In this document: piece by piece, positions 8,905 to 17,065 of the stretch | How positions within the stretch are numbered: the first letter of the stretch is position 1 | Layout: every line of letters starts with the position of its first letter | NCBI RefSeq assembly: GCF_006228125.1 | Contig: NZ_VDFY01000162.1 | Coordinates: 62,001 to 126,000 of the forward strand | Source: Micromonospora orduensis | GTDB taxonomy: Bacteria; Actinomycetota; Actinomycetes; Mycobacteriales; Micromonosporaceae | Length of the DNA stretch: 64,000 nucleotides | Reading direction: 5' to 3' | Made by a program: the position numbers and the translations under genes | Notes under the pieces: generated by a model | What the model was told of the DNA's origin: nothing | The model's input: only the letters and a program-made list of their open reading frames with translations | The model's database searches: none

Positions 8905-9429
8905 TCAGCCGGTCTGCCCGAGCCCGGCCTCCGCGGCCGCTGCCGCGTACGTCGCCCGCAGCTCGGCGAAGACCGACGGTGTCCCCGGCTCACGCGGGAC
9001 GCCCAGGTGCTGCTCGCGCAGCTCGTCCATGAACCGGTCCCACAGCTCCGGTCCGCCCCGCTCGAGCAGTTCGACGCGGGCCGAGAGCTCGTGGCTGGCG
9101 GGCATGTGTCGCCGGCCCCACGAGCCGAGCGCCGCCATCACCGGCACGAGCTGCACGCCCGCCTCGGTGAGGCTGTAGCGGATCTTCTGCCGGTGGGTCG
9201 GGTCGTCCGCCCGCCACAGCAGTCCGTTGTCGACGAGCCGCCGCAGGCGGTCGGCGAGGATGTTGGAGGCGATCCCCTCGCGCGACCCCGCCAACAGCTC
9301 GCGGAAGTAGTGCCGGTCGCCGAACATCACATCGCGGAGCACCACGAGCGACCAGCGGTCGCAAACCGCCTCGACGGCCAGGTTGATCGGGCAGCCCGAC
9401 CGGTACACGGAATCTCGTACGTCAGTCAT
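8905..9429 (-). CDS. HxlR-family winged-helix transcriptional regulator
   Basis: A protein of 174 residues. The HxlR signature is clear: CPINLAVEAVCDRWSLVVLRDVM at residues about 13-35, then a winged helix with FRELL, ILADRLRRLVDNGLL and a wing strand IRYSLTEAG. The single conserved cysteine near the N-terminus is the residue some family members use to sense electrophiles or thiol stress. ATG at 9429 is preferred over the upstream in-frame start because the additional 34 residues run through the promoter of the divergent gene. It faces a pyridoxamine-phosphate-oxidase-like gene across 79 nt, and HxlR proteins usually control such a divergent neighbour. Confidence 0.9.
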   Translation of the reverse strand: MTDVRDSVYRSGCPINLAVEAVCDRWSLVVLRDVMFGDRHYFRELLAGSREGIASNILADRLRRLVDNGLLWRADDPTHRQKIRYSLTEAGVQLVPVMAALGSWGRRHMPASHELSARVELLERGGPELWDRFMDELREQHLGVPREPGTPSVFAELRATYAAAAAEAGLGQTG

Positions 9430-9508
9430 CGTCGCTGACGGTACTTCGCAATCGGGCGTGTTAACGTCTCTCGACCACTTTTGTTCTGCAATCAGTTGCG
9501 GAGGGCTG

Positions 9509-10018
9509 ATGGAGCCGACGAGCGAACGCATCGACTGGCGCTACAGCGACGACGGCGCCGAGCTTGTCCCGTGGGCCGACGCGGTGGCGAGGCTCGCCGC
9601 CGCGGGGCTCGCCTGGGTGGTGACGGTGCGTCCGGACGGCCGTCCACACGCGACCCCGATGGTGCCGGTGGTCCACGACGACAAGGTCTACTTCCACACC
9701 GGCAGCACCGAGGTGAAGTACGCCAACATCCAGGCCAATCCCCGCGTGCTCGTGCTTGCCGGCGACACGGAGTGGGAGCGCGGCCTGGACGTGTCCGTCG
9801 AGGGGACGGCCGCGCCGGTCACGGACGACGCGTTGCTGCGGCGCATCGCCGAGCTCTACAGCGGTTGCTGGGACGGCCGTTGGCAGCTCGACGTCCACGA
9901 CGGGGTCGTTTTCTCGAAGTCGGCCGGCGGCGAGGTCGCGGTCTTCGAGGTGACGCCGCGCAAGGCGTTCGGCCATACGAAGGGCGACCCGTTCAGTCAG
10001 ACCAACTACCGCCTCTGA
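9509..10018 (+). CDS. PPOX (split-barrel) family F420- or flavin-binding protein
   Basis: A protein of 169 residues with the split beta-barrel of pyridoxamine 5'-phosphate oxidase-like proteins: WVVTVRPDGRPHATPMVPV, then VYFHTGSTEVKYANIQANPRVLVL, then a strand ending VFEVTPRKAFGH. Many actinobacterial members bind F420 rather than FMN and reduce small molecules. The ATG at 9509 follows GGAGGG at 7 nt spacing. It is divergent from the HxlR regulator and is likely controlled by it. The substrate is unknown. It may be a detoxifying reductase rather than a pathway enzyme. Confidence 0.88.
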   Translation: MEPTSERIDWRYSDDGAELVPWADAVARLAAAGLAWVVTVRPDGRPHATPMVPVVHDDKVYFHTGSTEVKYANIQANPRVLVLAGDTEWERGLDVSVEGTAAPVTDDALLRRIAELYSGCWDGRWQLDVHDGVVFSKSAGGEVAVFEVTPRKAFGHTKGDPFSQTNYRL

Positions 10019-10432
10019 CGCCGGTCCGCGGCCCGGTACTCCGGTGCCGGGCGGCGGCCCCGTGGGCGACCCGTTCGGGTCGTCCGGCACGGACCGCCCG
10101 CAGATTTCCGCGAATGGCACGTCAACCATTCCTGTTCTCGTGAGGCGCCGCGTCCCTCGGATTCGGCATTCCGCCTGCCGCTGAGCGTTGTCAGCGGCAT
10201 CTCTTCCGCACGGAGTCCGCCGTCTGCACGGCCGCGGACCTCGGGGCGACAGCCCCGCCGCCGCACCTGGTCTGACCCGACATCAGGCCAGGTGTCCGCC
10301 GACCTCGAGCCGGTGCCCGGCAATCTCCAAGATGCAGCGTCCGCGTCCCGGAATGCATTGTCGGAGTACGAGCACAATGCGGCTTTGGCCAACCGTGCCA
10401 AGGTGGCTGAGATGCGGAAGGAAGATCTGCGC
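10019..10432 (+). promoter_or_regulatory. Leader/promoter region before dpgA with a perfect inverted repeat
   Basis: 414 nt without a convincing gene. It holds a perfect 9-bp inverted repeat (TGCCGCTGA at 10176-10184, TCAGCGGCA at 10191-10199) with a 6-nt spacer, which could be an operator or a terminator of the PPOX gene. A second imperfect GC-rich hairpin lies near 10024-10060, just after the PPOX stop codon. No -35/-10 pair was assigned. Confidence 0.45.
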
Positions 10433-11575
10433 GTGACCGTTGACATCGCCAATACCCAGGGGCCGGAGGACCGGACACTCGTAGCGGAGTTTCCCGTTCT
10501 TCCACCCAACCCCTACGACTCCACGATAGTTGGGGTGGGCACGGCCTCGTCCTCCACGTCCTTCTCGCAGCAGGACCTGCTGGACACCTTCGCGATCTCC
10601 GACCCGAAGATCCGCTCGGTCTTCCTCAACAGCGCGATCGGCCGCCGTTTCCTCGACCTGCCGCTTCCGGCCCAGGACGGCACCCCGTCCCCGGAGACGC
10701 AGGCCGACCTGCTCGATCGGCACAAGCGGCTGGCCGTGGACATGGGGATGCGCGCCCTGCAGGCGTGCCTGGACGACGCCGGCGCGACGGTTGCCGACAT
10801 CCGGCACCTGTGCTGCGTGACGTCGACCGGGTTTCTCACGCCGGGGCTCAGTGCCCTGCTCATCCGTGAGCTGGGCATCGACCGGCACTGCAGCCGGAGC
10901 GACATCGTGGGGATGGGATGCAACGCGGGGCTCAACGCCCTGAACGTGGTGTCGAGCTGGTCCGTCGCCAACCCGGGCGAGCTCGCCGTGGTGTTGTGCG
11001 CCGAGGCCTGTTCCGCCGCGTACGTCCTGGACTCGACCATGCGCACGGCGGTCGTGAACAGTCTGTTCGGCGACGGCGCCGCCGCGGTGGCCGTGGTCGG
11101 TCGTCCGGTCGGCAGTTCGTCGGGCGCCTCCGGCCATCCGCGCATCCTCAAATTCGCCAGTTGCATCATCCCGGACGCCATCGGCGCCATGCGCTACGAC
11201 TGGGACAGCGACCAGAACCGGTTCAGCTTCTTCCTCGACCCGCAGATCCCGTACGTGGTCGGGGCGCACGCGGAGATCGTCGCCGACCGTCTGCTGGCGA
11301 ACACCGGACTGCTGCGGAGCGACATCGCGCACTGGATCGTGCACGCCGGCGGCAAGAAGGTCATCGACGCGGTGATGGTCAACCTGGGACTGAACCGCCA
11401 CGAGGTCCGACACACCACAGGTGTCCTTCGCGACTACGGCAACGTGTCAAGCGGCTCGTTCCTCTTCTCGTACGAGCGGCTCCAGCAGGAGAGAGTAACC
11501 GTCCCGGGCGATTATGGAGTGCTGATGACCATGGGTCCTGGTTCCACGATCGAGACAGCGTTGATCCAGTGGTGA
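10433..11575 (+). CDS. dpgA: Type III polyketide synthase, 3,5-dihydroxyphenylacetyl-CoA synthase (DpgA)
   Basis: A protein of about 380 residues closely following the glycopeptide-cluster DpgA enzymes, which condense four malonyl-CoA and cyclise the chain to 3,5-dihydroxyphenylacetyl-CoA. Recognisable blocks are SDPKIRSVFLNSAIGRRFL, the active-site stretch HLCCVTSTGFLTPGLSALL, CSRSDIVGMGCNAGLNALN and the C-terminal GDYGVLMTMGPGSTIE. The start is set at GTG 10433 because GGAAGGAAG lies upstream at about 10 nt. ATG 10412 or 10292 are possible and would only add non-conserved residues. The stop codon overlaps the dpgB start as GTGA, so the two are translationally coupled. Its presence points to a dihydroxyphenylacetyl-derived building block in the product. 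DpgC, the oxygenase that normally acts next, is not in this window. Confidence 0.94.
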   Translation: MTVDIANTQGPEDRTLVAEFPVLPPNPYDSTIVGVGTASSSTSFSQQDLLDTFAISDPKIRSVFLNSAIGRRFLDLPLPAQDGTPSPETQADLLDRHKRLAVDMGMRALQACLDDAGATVADIRHLCCVTSTGFLTPGLSALLIRELGIDRHCSRSDIVGMGCNAGLNALNVVSSWSVANPGELAVVLCAEACSAAYVLDSTMRTAVVNSLFGDGAAAVAVVGRPVGSSSGASGHPRILKFASCIIPDAIGAMRYDWDSDQNRFSFFLDPQIPYVVGAHAEIVADRLLANTGLLRSDIAHWIVHAGGKKVIDAVMVNLGLNRHEVRHTTGVLRDYGNVSSGSFLFSYERLQQERVTVPGDYGVLMTMGPGSTIETALIQW

Positions 11576-12285
11576 GCGCGGAAACCGTCCGGACCGGCCG
11601 GGGCGGCCTGTACGCCGCCGCCGGCGCGCGAGGTGATGTCGAGCTTCGCATCGATGGCTCACAACCCTTGAGCCGGGAGTCCGTGGCCGCGGTGGAGGCC
11701 GCCTGCGCGGCCGCCGAGTCGGACCGGACCACGACCGTGCTGCCGGTGCGGGTGACCGGTACGCCCGGCAAGGACTGGACACACGGCCTGGACGTCGCAC
11801 TGGTCAGCAAGTGGGAGCGGGCACTACGCCGGCTGGAACGCCTGAACGTCACGACCGTCGCGGTCGCCTCCGGCGACTGCGGGGGCCTCGCCCTGGACGT
11901 CCTGCTGGCGACCGACTACCGCATCGCCACCCCCGACATCCGGCTGTCCCTGCTCGTCGACGGGGAGGCCACCTGGCCGGGCATGGCGCTCTTTCGACTC
12001 GCACAGCAGTCCAGTGGGCCCCGTCTGCGCCGGGCGATCCTCTTCGGCGCCCACCTGGACGCGTCCGAGAGCGTCGACCTGGGCATCGTCGACGAGCTGA
12101 CCGACGACCCGGCCACGGCCCTGACCGAGGCGGTCGAGATGGTGAGCGGTCTCTCCGGCAGAGAGCTGGCCGTGCGCCGGCAACTGATGTTCGACGCCGC
12201 CACCACCAGTTTCGAGGATGCCCTGGGCCGCCACCTCGCGGCCTGCGACAGGGCGCTGCGGCGGTCGGCTGCCACGGCGCCGTAG
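11572..12285 (+). CDS. dpgB: Enoyl-CoA hydratase-like DpgB
   Basis: A protein of 237 residues of the crotonase fold, matching DpgB of glycopeptide pathways: KWERALRRLERLNVTTVAVASGDCGGLALDVLLATDYRIATP and the late segment TTSFEDALGRHLAACDRALRR. DpgB accelerates DpgA and helps dehydrate and aromatise the polyketide to 3,5-dihydroxyphenylacetyl-CoA. GTG at 11572 overlaps the dpgA stop by 4 nt. It is followed by two strong hairpins, so dpgAB forms a closed two-gene unit. DpgD, the second crotonase, and the aminotransferase HpgT are not seen within the window. Confidence 0.93.
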   Translation: MSAETVRTGRGGLYAAAGARGDVELRIDGSQPLSRESVAAVEAACAAAESDRTTTVLPVRVTGTPGKDWTHGLDVALVSKWERALRRLERLNVTTVAVASGDCGGLALDVLLATDYRIATPDIRLSLLVDGEATWPGMALFRLAQQSSGPRLRRAILFGAHLDASESVDLGIVDELTDDPATALTEAVEMVSGLSGRELAVRRQLMFDAATTSFEDALGRHLAACDRALRRSAATAP

Positions 12286-12321
12286 CGGAACCGGTTCCCG
12301 CCTCAGGGGAGGGGCGGGTAC

Positions 12322-12368
12322 GGGGGAGTCGGATCGTCGCTCGCTGGCGGCGACGGTCCGACTCCCCC
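12322..12368 (+). terminator. Long hairpin terminator after dpgAB
   Basis: Outer 12-bp arms (12322-12333 with 12357-12368) and an inner CGTCGC/GCGACG pairing (12335-12340 with 12350-12355) form a long stem starting 36 nt after dpgB. It is followed by ATCTTCAT. Confidence 0.8.
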
Positions 12369-12471
12369 ATCTTCATGACACTCCGAGGAGACGACGGCCC
12401 GGCCCGGGGCGGCAGAACGCTGTTCCGGGCCGGGCCGTCCGCGCCCGCGGGGCCAACCCACCGGTCACGCG

Positions 12472-12509
12472 ACGGGCGACCGATGCTCCGGTGAGCATCG
12501 GTCGCCCGT
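12472..12509. terminator. Perfect 17-bp hairpin between convergent dpgB and sgcJ-like genes
   Basis: Perfect 17-bp arms (12472-12488 with 12493-12509) close a CGGT tetraloop. It lies 17 nt past the stop codon of the leftward SgcJ-like gene and most likely terminates that operon. Confidence 0.85.
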
Positions 12510-12526
12510 GGTGACAGTCGGACAGC

Positions 12527-12952
12527 TCAGTCGCGCGGACAGTTCTGGTAGACCGCCAGCTGCCACCGGTCGTCGCGCCGGACCAGGATCCAGGACGCCC
12601 GGATGGCGTCCCGGTCCGCCAGTTCGGTCTCGCCCGACGCGATCACACCGCCCGTGGTCAGCAGCGCCACGGCGCCGTCCGCGAGCGGCTTGAGGTCGAT
12701 CGGGGTACCGGTGACCCGCGTACCCTCGTAGGGGCCGGCGTAGCTGGCCGACATGAATTCCCGGATCTCGTCGCGGCCCTTCTTGTACACGCCGGGAAGG
12801 ATCAGCGTTCCGTCCTGGGTGAACAGGTCGGCGAAGGCGTCGGCGTCGTGCGCGGCCCAGGCCGCGACCATCCGCGCGGGTACGGCGGCGATCTCGGCCT
12901 GCTCGGCGCCGGAGATGGACGGCGCGGCGACCGGAGAGGGATTGGTCGTCAT
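12527..12952 (-). CDS. SgcJ/EcaC-like SnoaL-fold protein
   Basis: A protein of 141 residues of the NTF2/SnoaL fold, in the SgcJ/EcaC subfamily: MVAAWAAHDADAFADLFTQDGTLILPGVYKKGRDEIREFM, then ASWILVRRDDRWQLAVYQNCPRD. SgcJ homologues are conserved in enediyne clusters and are reported to act with the PKS and thioesterase in making the polyene intermediate. The exact chemistry is not settled. ATG at 12952 gives the usual family length; the longer frame reads into the next gene. It is the last gene of a leftward operon after the epoxide hydrolase (82-nt gap) and FAD monooxygenase. Its presence supports a nine-membered-type enediyne. Confidence 0.88.
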   Translation of the reverse strand: MTTNPSPVAAPSISGAEQAEIAAVPARMVAAWAAHDADAFADLFTQDGTLILPGVYKKGRDEIREFMSASYAGPYEGTRVTGTPIDLKPLADGAVALLTTGGVIASGETELADRDAIRASWILVRRDDRWQLAVYQNCPRD

Positions 12953-13034
12953 GGTTCCTCGCTTTCGTCGTACCGAATTGGGCACTGCTCTGATCGGGTG
13001 AAGACGCGGGCAGGCGACCCGGGCGCCGGCGCGG

Positions 13035-14195
13035 TCAGCGTGGAAGGGACCGGGCGAACGTGCGGATGTCGCCGACCAGCAGCTGTGGCTGCTCCAGGGC
13101 CGGGAAGTGGCCGCCACGGTCGAACTCGGTCCAGTGGGTGAGGGTAGGCATGATCTGCTCGGCGAACCGGCGTACCGGCCGCACCGCGTCCTTGGGGAAC
13201 GACGCGACGCCCACCGGCATCTCCAGCGGCCACGGCCCGGCCCAGGTTCTGGCGAAGTCGGCGTCCATGTGGCTGGACTCGTAGTACAGCTGGGCGCTGG
13301 ACCCGGCGGTCGCCGTCAGCCAGTAGATCGACACGGCGGTGAGGATGTGGTCGCGGCTCACCGCGTCCTCGGGCACCTTCGCCGAGTCCGTCCATTCCTT
13401 GTACTTTTCGGCGATCCAGGCGAGCTGCCCCACCGGCGAGTCGGTCAGCGCGTACGACAGCGTCTGCGGACGGGTCGACTGGATCCGCTGCCAGCCGGTG
13501 CCGTCCTGCATGAACCGGGCGGTGAACTCCAGCCGGGCCAGGTCCGCCTGGTCCAGGCCGGCCATCGCCGCCGGGTCGGGCGGCGGGAAGGTCACGCACA
13601 TGTTGAGGTGGATGCCGACGACGTGCTCGGGGTCGGCCAGGCCGAGCCGCAGCGAGATCGGCATACCCCAGTCGCCGCCCTGAACCGCGTACCGGTCGTA
13701 GCCGAGGCCGCGCATCAGCTCCTTCCACGCGTCGGCCACCCGACCGGTGTCCCAGCCGACCTGTCCGGTGGGGCCGGAGAACGCGTACCCGGGGATCGAC
13801 GGGATGACCAGGTGGAACGCGTCGGACGGCTCGCCGCCGTGCTTGACGGGGTCGGTCAACGGCTCGATGACCTCCAGGAACTCCGCAACGGTGCCCGGCC
13901 AGCCGTGGGTCATGATGAGCGGCAGCGCGTCGGGCTCAGGTGACCTGATGTGCATGAAGTGCACGTTCGTGCCGTCGATCTCGGTCACGTACTGCGGGTA
14001 CTCGTTCAGGCGTGCCTCGGCGGCCCGCCAGTCGTAGGCACTTCGCCAGTGGTCGGCCAGCTCCCTGAGGTATCCCAGCGGCACGCCACGGTCCCAGCCG
14101 ACGCCCGGAATCTCGTCCGGCCAGCGGGTGCTGGCGATCCGCTGTTTCAGATCGTCGAGCTCGGACTGCGGAATCTCGATACGGAATGAGCGCAT
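13035..14195 (-). CDS. Epoxide hydrolase, SgcF/NcsF2-like
   Basis: A protein of 386 residues: an N-terminal epoxide hydrolase domain ([20 protein letters not shown] onwards) and an alpha/beta-hydrolase domain. The oxyanion motif is HGWPG (98-101), the nucleophile Asp175 sits in GGDWG, and the catalytic His363 in GGHFPALE. This is the family used in C-1027, neocarzinostatin and kedarcidin to open the core epoxide to a vicinal diol. ATG at 14195 has a strong AGGAGGTG site. It starts 15 nt after the FAD monooxygenase stop codon, so epoxidation and opening genes may be co-expressed. It is one of the better markers that the adjacent cassette makes a nine-membered enediyne. Confidence 0.92.
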   Translation of the reverse strand: MRSFRIEIPQSELDDLKQRIASTRWPDEIPGVGWDRGVPLGYLRELADHWRSAYDWRAAEARLNEYPQYVTEIDGTNVHFMHIRSPEPDALPLIMTHGWPGTVAEFLEVIEPLTDPVKHGGEPSDAFHLVIPSIPGYAFSGPTGQVGWDTGRVADAWKELMRGLGYDRYAVQGGDWGMPISLRLGLADPEHVVGIHLNMCVTFPPPDPAAMAGLDQADLARLEFTARFMQDGTGWQRIQSTRPQTLSYALTDSPVGQLAWIAEKYKEWTDSAKVPEDAVSRDHILTAVSIYWLTATAGSSAQLYYESSHMDADFARTWAGPWPLEMPVGVASFPKDAVRPVRRFAEQIMPTLTHWTEFDRGGHFPALEQPQLLVGDIRTFARSLPR

Positions 14196-14210
14196 CCTGC
14201 ACCTCCTGAA

Positions 14211-15584
14211 CTAGTCGCGGGCCACTGCGAGCGGCGCCGGGGCCGGGGACCGGCGCCCGGCATGCCGCAGCGTCCGAAGAACCCGGCCGGGACGAAGGAG
14301 AGCGGTCGGCTCGTCGACGAGGCCGGCGACCCTCATGAGGGCGTTGGTGAGGCTCTCGTCGTGGACCGCGGCCCGCTGGAGCCGGGCGACGTAGCTATTG
14401 ATCATGCGTACCCGGGGGGTTCGTCGGCCCTCCACTCCGGCGTAGCCGAGGTCCGCGACCGCCGCGAAGTCCCAGGGCGAGTCGATCTGGCGCGAGATCG
14501 CCTGGAAGAACTCCCGCGCCGGCGGTACGGGGGACCTACTGAGCTGGTCGGCCAGCACCCGCGACTCGATGGCGGCGACAGCCATGCCCTGCGCGTACAC
14601 AGGGTTGAAGCTGCACACCGCGTCGCCCATGACCAGCAGGCCCTCCGGGAAGCGGGTCAGCCGCTCGTAGCGGCGGCGCACGCTCGCCGGGAAACGGAAC
14701 ATCACCGGGTCGTCGATCGGCTCGGCCTCACGGATCGACTCGTAGATCTCCGGAACGGGCAGAGACCTGACGAACTCGAGGAAGCCCTCGGGGTCGGTCG
14801 GCGGGTGGTCGCCGAGCACGCCCGTGAGGGACAGCTCGACACGGCCGTCTCCCCCAGGGAGCCGGTAGTAGAAGGCGCCGCGCGGATGCGAGGGGGTCGC
14901 CGCCGCCATGATCGCGATGTCGCTGCCGAAGGGGTCGCGAGGCACCCGGTAGTGGCGGGTGGTGTAGGCCAGGTCGACCTTCACCCGGTCCTCGGCCGGC
15001 CGGGCATAACCCAGCTCCTCCAGCCAGGCCGGCGTCCGTGACCCCCGGCCGGTGGTGTCCACCACCAGGTCGGCGGGCAGGATCTCCGGGCCGGAACTCC
15101 CGTCGCGGGGCTGCACCCGCACGCCCGTGACCCGACTCGCGTCGGGGGTCGTCTCCAGCCCGACGATGTCGTGCTGCTCGAGGAACCGCACATTGCGCAG
15201 CTCCTCCACCCGATCGCGTATCAGCCGCTCGATGACGGGCCGGGTGCACGGCACCGACAGCAGGCCCGTCTGTGCCGGCCGGAGTCGCATGCCGTTGAAG
15301 TACCAGCGGATGTCGCCGCTGAAGTCGCCGGGCTGGACGCCGGCGTCCTCCAGGTCCGTCATGAGGCCGGGGAACCGCTTCTCGAGGATCTGCTGGCCGC
15401 GGGCGACCAGACCGTGGGCGTGGCGGCCGTGCGGGACGCCGCGCCGGTGGCCAGCCACCCCCGCCAGCTCGTCACGATCCACCACGAGCACTTCCGCGTA
15501 GACGTCGGCGAGTACGTCGGCGGCGAGCAGGCCGGCGAGGCTGCCACCAAGTACCACCGCCCGGTTACCGAGCTGATCAGGCAT
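14211..15584 (-). CDS. FAD-dependent monooxygenase
   Basis: A protein of 457 residues of the para-hydroxybenzoate hydroxylase fold. The dinucleotide motif is VVLGGSLAGLLAADVL near the N-terminus, and the second FAD motif is LLVMGDAVCSFNPVYAQGM. The WxWxIP motif of flavin halogenases is absent, so it should be an oxygenase or epoxidase that makes its own reduced flavin from NAD(P)H. ATG at 15584 follows AGGAAGAG. It is the first gene of the operon with the epoxide hydrolase and SgcJ-like protein. It is a candidate for placing the epoxide or hydroxyl that the hydrolase then handles, though that is inferred from position only. Confidence 0.88.
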   Translation of the reverse strand: MPDQLGNRAVVLGGSLAGLLAADVLADVYAEVLVVDRDELAGVAGHRRGVPHGRHAHGLVARGQQILEKRFPGLMTDLEDAGVQPGDFSGDIRWYFNGMRLRPAQTGLLSVPCTRPVIERLIRDRVEELRNVRFLEQHDIVGLETTPDASRVTGVRVQPRDGSSGPEILPADLVVDTTGRGSRTPAWLEELGYARPAEDRVKVDLAYTTRHYRVPRDPFGSDIAIMAAATPSHPRGAFYYRLPGGDGRVELSLTGVLGDHPPTDPEGFLEFVRSLPVPEIYESIREAEPIDDPVMFRFPASVRRRYERLTRFPEGLLVMGDAVCSFNPVYAQGMAVAAIESRVLADQLSRSPVPPAREFFQAISRQIDSPWDFAAVADLGYAGVEGRRTPRVRMINSYVARLQRAAVHDESLTNALMRVAGLVDEPTALLRPGRVLRTLRHAGRRSPAPAPLAVARD

Positions 15585-15948
15585 CGCGATCTCTTCCTCC
15601 CCTGTGGGCCAAGAAACGTGCGCCCTCGCGTACCGGCGGCCGCCGTATCGGGCAGGCGAAGGCCCTTCTTCGCCGCATGGGCCCCGGCAGAACCAGAGCC
15701 AGCATCGAGGATGGCGGCGGGCCGGACACCTTCCACCGTGCTACGGGACCAGGTCACGACGCCGCCGGGTACCGGATTCCGACTGGGCACCGTCCGATAA
15801 GGAGCCGCGCGCCGGTGCGCGAAGGATGGTGAGGGACGACGGTCGACCGAGTCGATCATGGTTGGCCGTGACCCTCCCGGGTCGCGGCCAACCCCGGTCG
15901 GCGAGGCCACGGGCCGCATCGGGCGGCACGAGCGCTTTAGGGAGCGGC
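15585..15948. promoter_or_regulatory. Divergent promoter region (FAD monooxygenase / alpha-beta hydrolase)
   Basis: 364 nt with no credible gene. Promoters for both divergent units must lie here. A GATAAG element near 15795-15800 is a possible -10 for rightward transcription, but no matching -35 is evident. Confidence 0.35.
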
Positions 15949-16788
15949 ATGACGCATTCGGGCGACGAACCAATCCTCCGGCGGCTGAGCCCCGGAGACG
16001 CCGATCCGATCCTGGTGGCCGACTTCCAGGCGATGTCCATGTCACCGCGCATGAGCGAGATGCTCAGCGAACGGATCCAGGGCCGCGCCGTCTTCCAGAT
16101 CGATCCGATCGGCGTGCTGTCCGAGGACCGCCTGTACGTTCCGTTGCCGGATCTCGCCGCGGCCTGCGTGGACGAGTTCCTGACCGCCGGCGCGGACCAC
16201 GGCCATGTGCACGTCGTCGGGCACTGCAGCGCCGCGCCTCTGGCACTGCGTGTCGCGGGCCTGTTGGCGGCCACCCGTCCGGTCACCGCCGTCCTGGTGA
16301 ACCCGACGTGGCCCGGCGACGCCGATGTGACCGCGAAGTTCACCGAGTTCCTGGGCAAGTTCGGCCCGGCCACCCCGGCGCCCCCGGATCTGACGGCAGA
16401 TCCTGCCCTCGTCATGGCGGGGATGGAACGCACCCTCCTCGACGAGGTGACGGCCCTGGCGGTCAGCCGGGGCCTCAGCGGCTCGGCGGGGGCGTTCACC
16501 GACCTGATCGTGTGGTACCGCGCGTGGCTGGCCTTCCTGCTGGCCGGGCGGAACGACACGCAGATCGGGCTCGCCGCCGGACAGGCGGCCGTGACGGTGC
16601 TGTCCGACTCCCCCTCGACCGTCACCGTGCCCGGCCGGACCGAGGATGCCTACCTGGTACGCGAGCTGCCGTCGCAGCCGGTCGGTACGGTCACGCCGGA
16701 GCTGGCCGAACTTGTCGCCACGCACATCGTGCCGACTCTCCGGACCGCGGCGCCCAGCCCGTCCCGCGTCACCGGCCACACCGCCTAG
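15949..16788 (+). CDS. Alpha/beta-hydrolase-like protein with a cysteine in the nucleophile elbow
   Basis: A protein of 279 residues. Residues 85-100 (HVHVVGHCSAAPLALR) match the strand-turn-helix of an alpha/beta-hydrolase nucleophile elbow, but the sequence is G91-H-C93-S-A95, giving Cys rather than Ser at the nucleophile position. The rest is weakly conserved, so function is uncertain. It could be a thioesterase-like or editing protein related to free-standing type II thioesterases. ATG at 15949 follows GGGAG at 4 to 5 nt. It is a single-gene unit ended by a long hairpin. I do not recognise a named homologue. Confidence 0.75.
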   Translation: MTHSGDEPILRRLSPGDADPILVADFQAMSMSPRMSEMLSERIQGRAVFQIDPIGVLSEDRLYVPLPDLAAACVDEFLTAGADHGHVHVVGHCSAAPLALRVAGLLAATRPVTAVLVNPTWPGDADVTAKFTEFLGKFGPATPAPPDLTADPALVMAGMERTLLDEVTALAVSRGLSGSAGAFTDLIVWYRAWLAFLLAGRNDTQIGLAAGQAAVTVLSDSPSTVTVPGRTEDAYLVRELPSQPVGTVTPELAELVATHIVPTLRTAAPSPSRVTGHTA

Positions 16789-16968
16789 CCGCAGGCCCCG
16801 TCGCTCGCAGGGGGCGCCCCGCCGCGGTCGTCGATCGGCTGCTGGACGGGCGCCCCAGGGTCGGTTGGCCACCGTCACCGTCGGCTGAGAACGCGCGCAG
16901 GTGACGGATGGAACCAGTCCGCGCACGTACCTGTCGCGCCGGCGCCGCTCCCCTGCACCCCGTCACGG

Positions 16969-17008
16969 CAGGGCCGGCCGGACCGATCCGTCGGTCCGGC
17001 CGGCCCTG
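16969..17008. terminator. Strong hairpin between convergent hydrolase and exporter genes
   Basis: A perfect 17-bp stem (16969-16985 with 16992-17008) with a 6-nt loop, in the 277-nt convergent gap. Confidence 0.8.
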
Positions 17009-17022
17009 CTCCCATCCGCGTC

Positions 17023-17054
17023 CTGGCCGGTGCTCCTCGCGAAGCACCGGCCAG
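17023..17054 (-). terminator. Hairpin terminator after the MFS exporter
   Basis: A perfect 12-bp stem (17023-17034 with 17043-17054) with an 8-nt loop, placed 11 nt past the stop codon of the leftward exporter gene. Confidence 0.75.
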
Positions 17055-17065
17055 AACCGTCTCGA

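Noticed and set aside
10188..10436. A short open frame upstream of dpgA
   Set aside because: Composition is typical of non-coding high-GC DNA, and the perfect inverted repeat at 10176-10199 overlaps its start.
14211..15584. Flavin-dependent halogenase
   Set aside because: FAD motifs fit, but the WxWxIP halogenase motif is absent, so a monooxygenase is the better call.
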